Assembly: GCA_020631935.1 (NCBI GenBank)
Contig: JACKGP010000004.1
Coordinates: 1-64,000, forward strand
Direction: 5' to 3'
DNA length: 64,000 bases
From: Candidatus Nomurabacteria bacterium
GTDB taxonomy: Bacteria; Patescibacteriota; Saccharimonadia; Saccharimonadales; Saccharimonadaceae
Under the pieces are notes generated by a model. That model saw only the letters and a list, made by a program, of their open reading frames with translations. It did not search any database and was not told the origin of the DNA. Shown piece after piece: positions 63,068 through 64,000 of the stretch. Position numbers and translations under genes: made by a program. Numbering within the stretch: the first letter of the stretch is position 1; each line of letters begins with the position of its first letter.

Positions 63068-63465
63068 TTGATGGTTATAAAAAAGGACTAACTACTGTTG
63101 AGTTACTAGTGACGCTATTCATAGCCAGTGCATTTATACTTGCAGGCCATCAGTTATACACACAAGTTCTACTAAGAGGCACTGAATCCAACCGAATGGC
63201 AAACGCCTCAATGGCGGCCTACAAATATATGCGCAAATATCAGAACGATGTCAAAACCACAAAAAGTATCTGCTCCCCAGAAACACTAGTGTCGAACCAG
63301 CCAGTCAGTGACTCCGATCTACCAGATGGCAAACTAACAGTAACGGTCAAATGCCCAATGACAGCAGCTTCAATTAGTGACATCCATCTAGTAACTTCTA
63401 CCATAACTTATAAAAAGAGTTCATCGGGAACAGAAAGCGTTAGTCATGCGGGCTATATTCGTTAA
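63064..63465 (+). CDS. Minor pseudopilin
   Basis: A 133-residue protein with leader MIDGYKKG and LTTVELLVTLFIASAFILAGHQLYTQ; the usual Phe after the cleavage glycine is Leu. Two cysteines are in the short C-terminal domain. GTG start coupled to the preceding stop; its end overlaps the next pseudopilin by 20 nt. Probably a minor pilin that primes or tips the fibre. Confidence 0.8.
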   Translation: MIDGYKKGLTTVELLVTLFIASAFILAGHQLYTQVLLRGTESNRMANASMAAYKYMRKYQNDVKTTKSICSPETLVSNQPVSDSDLPDGKLTVTVKCPMTAASISDIHLVTSTITYKKSSSGTESVSHAGYIR

Positions 63466-64000
63466 TAATCGCAGCGGTAAACCTGGCTTTACACTAGTGG
63501 AGGTAATGGTTGTAGCTCCGCTAGTGTTAATGATTATTAGCGCCATAGTTGTATATATGTCGATTCTTACAGGAGAGAGCCTTCGTGTAAACACCAAAAA
63601 CGCCATGTCAGTGGAGGTACAAGAGGCGCTCAATATGATTGAGATTGATGCATCTAGGTCTATACAATTCCTAGAAAGCACAGGTAGTCTTTCTACTCCA
63701 CAAGGCATAGACAATAATACAGCGGCCTTTACTAGCAATGGTACTGGCTACAAGGCGCTCATCCTAAGATCAGCCGCTACTACGAAGGACTACCTAAACC
63801 CAGAACGGAACTTGGTTTACTACGCTAATAAGCCCAACCCCTGTGGTCTACCAAATAGCATAGAACGCAGCAGGAACAATGTCCTAACTACAACACTGGT
63901 ATACTTCACCAAGACTTCGGGTGAAAAAACAAGTCTATGGAAGCGGACTATATTACCAACATGGAACACCTCTAGCCCAGCAGATACTCATACGGTGTGC
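63446..64000 (+). CDS. Minor pseudopilin, cut by the window end
   Basis: Starting at the ATG at 63446, the frame is open for 185 codons to the window edge. The leader MRAIFVNNRSGKPG is followed by FTLVEVMVVAPLVLMIISAIVVYMSIL, then a soluble domain (SVEVQEALNMIEIDASRSIQFLE). The size and the proline in the stalk helix resemble larger minor pilins of CPR bacteria. It overlaps the preceding gene by 20 nt and completes a three-gene pilin operon in this window. Confidence 0.8.
   Translation, partial: MRAIFVNNRSGKPGFTLVEVMVVAPLVLMIISAIVVYMSILTGESLRVNTKNAMSVEVQEALNMIEIDASRSIQFLESTGSLSTPQGIDNNTAAFTSNGTGYKALILRSAATTKDYLNPERNLVYYANKPNPCGLPNSIERSRNNVLTTTLVYFTKTSGEKTSLWKRTILPTWNTSSPADTHTVC

Overview
This window looks like chromosomal DNA of a reduced-genome Patescibacteria (CPR) bacterium, most likely Candidatus Saccharibacteria (TM7). 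The pointers are: short operons with many overlapping genes; shortened housekeeping enzymes (a 515-residue UvrC, a 632-residue AlaRS without its C-terminal domains, a 519-residue MetRS); a baseplate-J-like membrane protein next to an FtsA-like ATPase; pseudopilin genes with typical 'GFTLVE' leaders; cell-wall lytic enzymes; and sortase-type LPKTG surface proteins. TGA is used as a stop codon, so this is not a code-25 lineage. No rRNA gene is present, so the assignment is an inference.

Layout. 1-6.0 kb: LemA (cut by the window edge), three tRNAs, a hydrolase, a membrane-anchored peptide-binding protein, SecG, a proline peptidase and a pseudopilin. 6.0-9.7 kb: uvrC and a Fur-thioredoxin-DUF4396-VIT metal/redox cluster with a palindrome on the fur promoter. 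9.8-20.9 kb: MMPL exporter, TrhO, bL25, DedA, UvrA, exonuclease I, ObgE. 20.9-26.9 kb: LysM/CHAP hydrolase, then an envelope operon (FtsA-like, baseplate-J-like, RuvX, MltG). 26.9-45.5 kb: mostly housekeeping (AlaRS, MnmA, IscS, TatD, MetRS, RsmA, an Rpf-like protein, UvrD, TpiA, Pgk, a GH5 glycosidase, HPF) with several unrecognised proteins. 45.6-48.9 kb: an anomalous island at tRNA-Glu. 48.9-52.1 kb: two LPKTG surface proteins. 52.1-64 kb: a sensor kinase, a pyruvoyl arginine decarboxylase with two acyltransferase-like neighbours, a response regulator, FolD, a pore-less voltage-sensor-like protein, two tRNAs, MurB and a pseudopilin operon running off the right end.

The island is the most unusual part. 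A serine-recombinase remnant, whose last codons lie antisense in tRNA-Glu, is followed by a GC-rich block. The block holds a divergent 108-residue gene, a nested-palindrome promoter region, a long hairpin-rich leader that opens with a 20-codon ORF, and a 486-residue secreted protein with a strong Shine-Dalgarno, ended by a GNRA-capped hairpin. Two hand-counted 60-base lines of that gene are 62% and 68% GC; a line of the nearby LPKTG gene is 40%.

A second pattern runs through the whole window. About twenty genes that begin transcription units have a -10 box (TATAAT, TACAAT or TATACT) ending only 6-11 nt before the start codon and no Shine-Dalgarno, which predicts leaderless mRNAs. Operon-internal genes and the probable imports use Shine-Dalgarno sites. 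I used this to correct several start codons.
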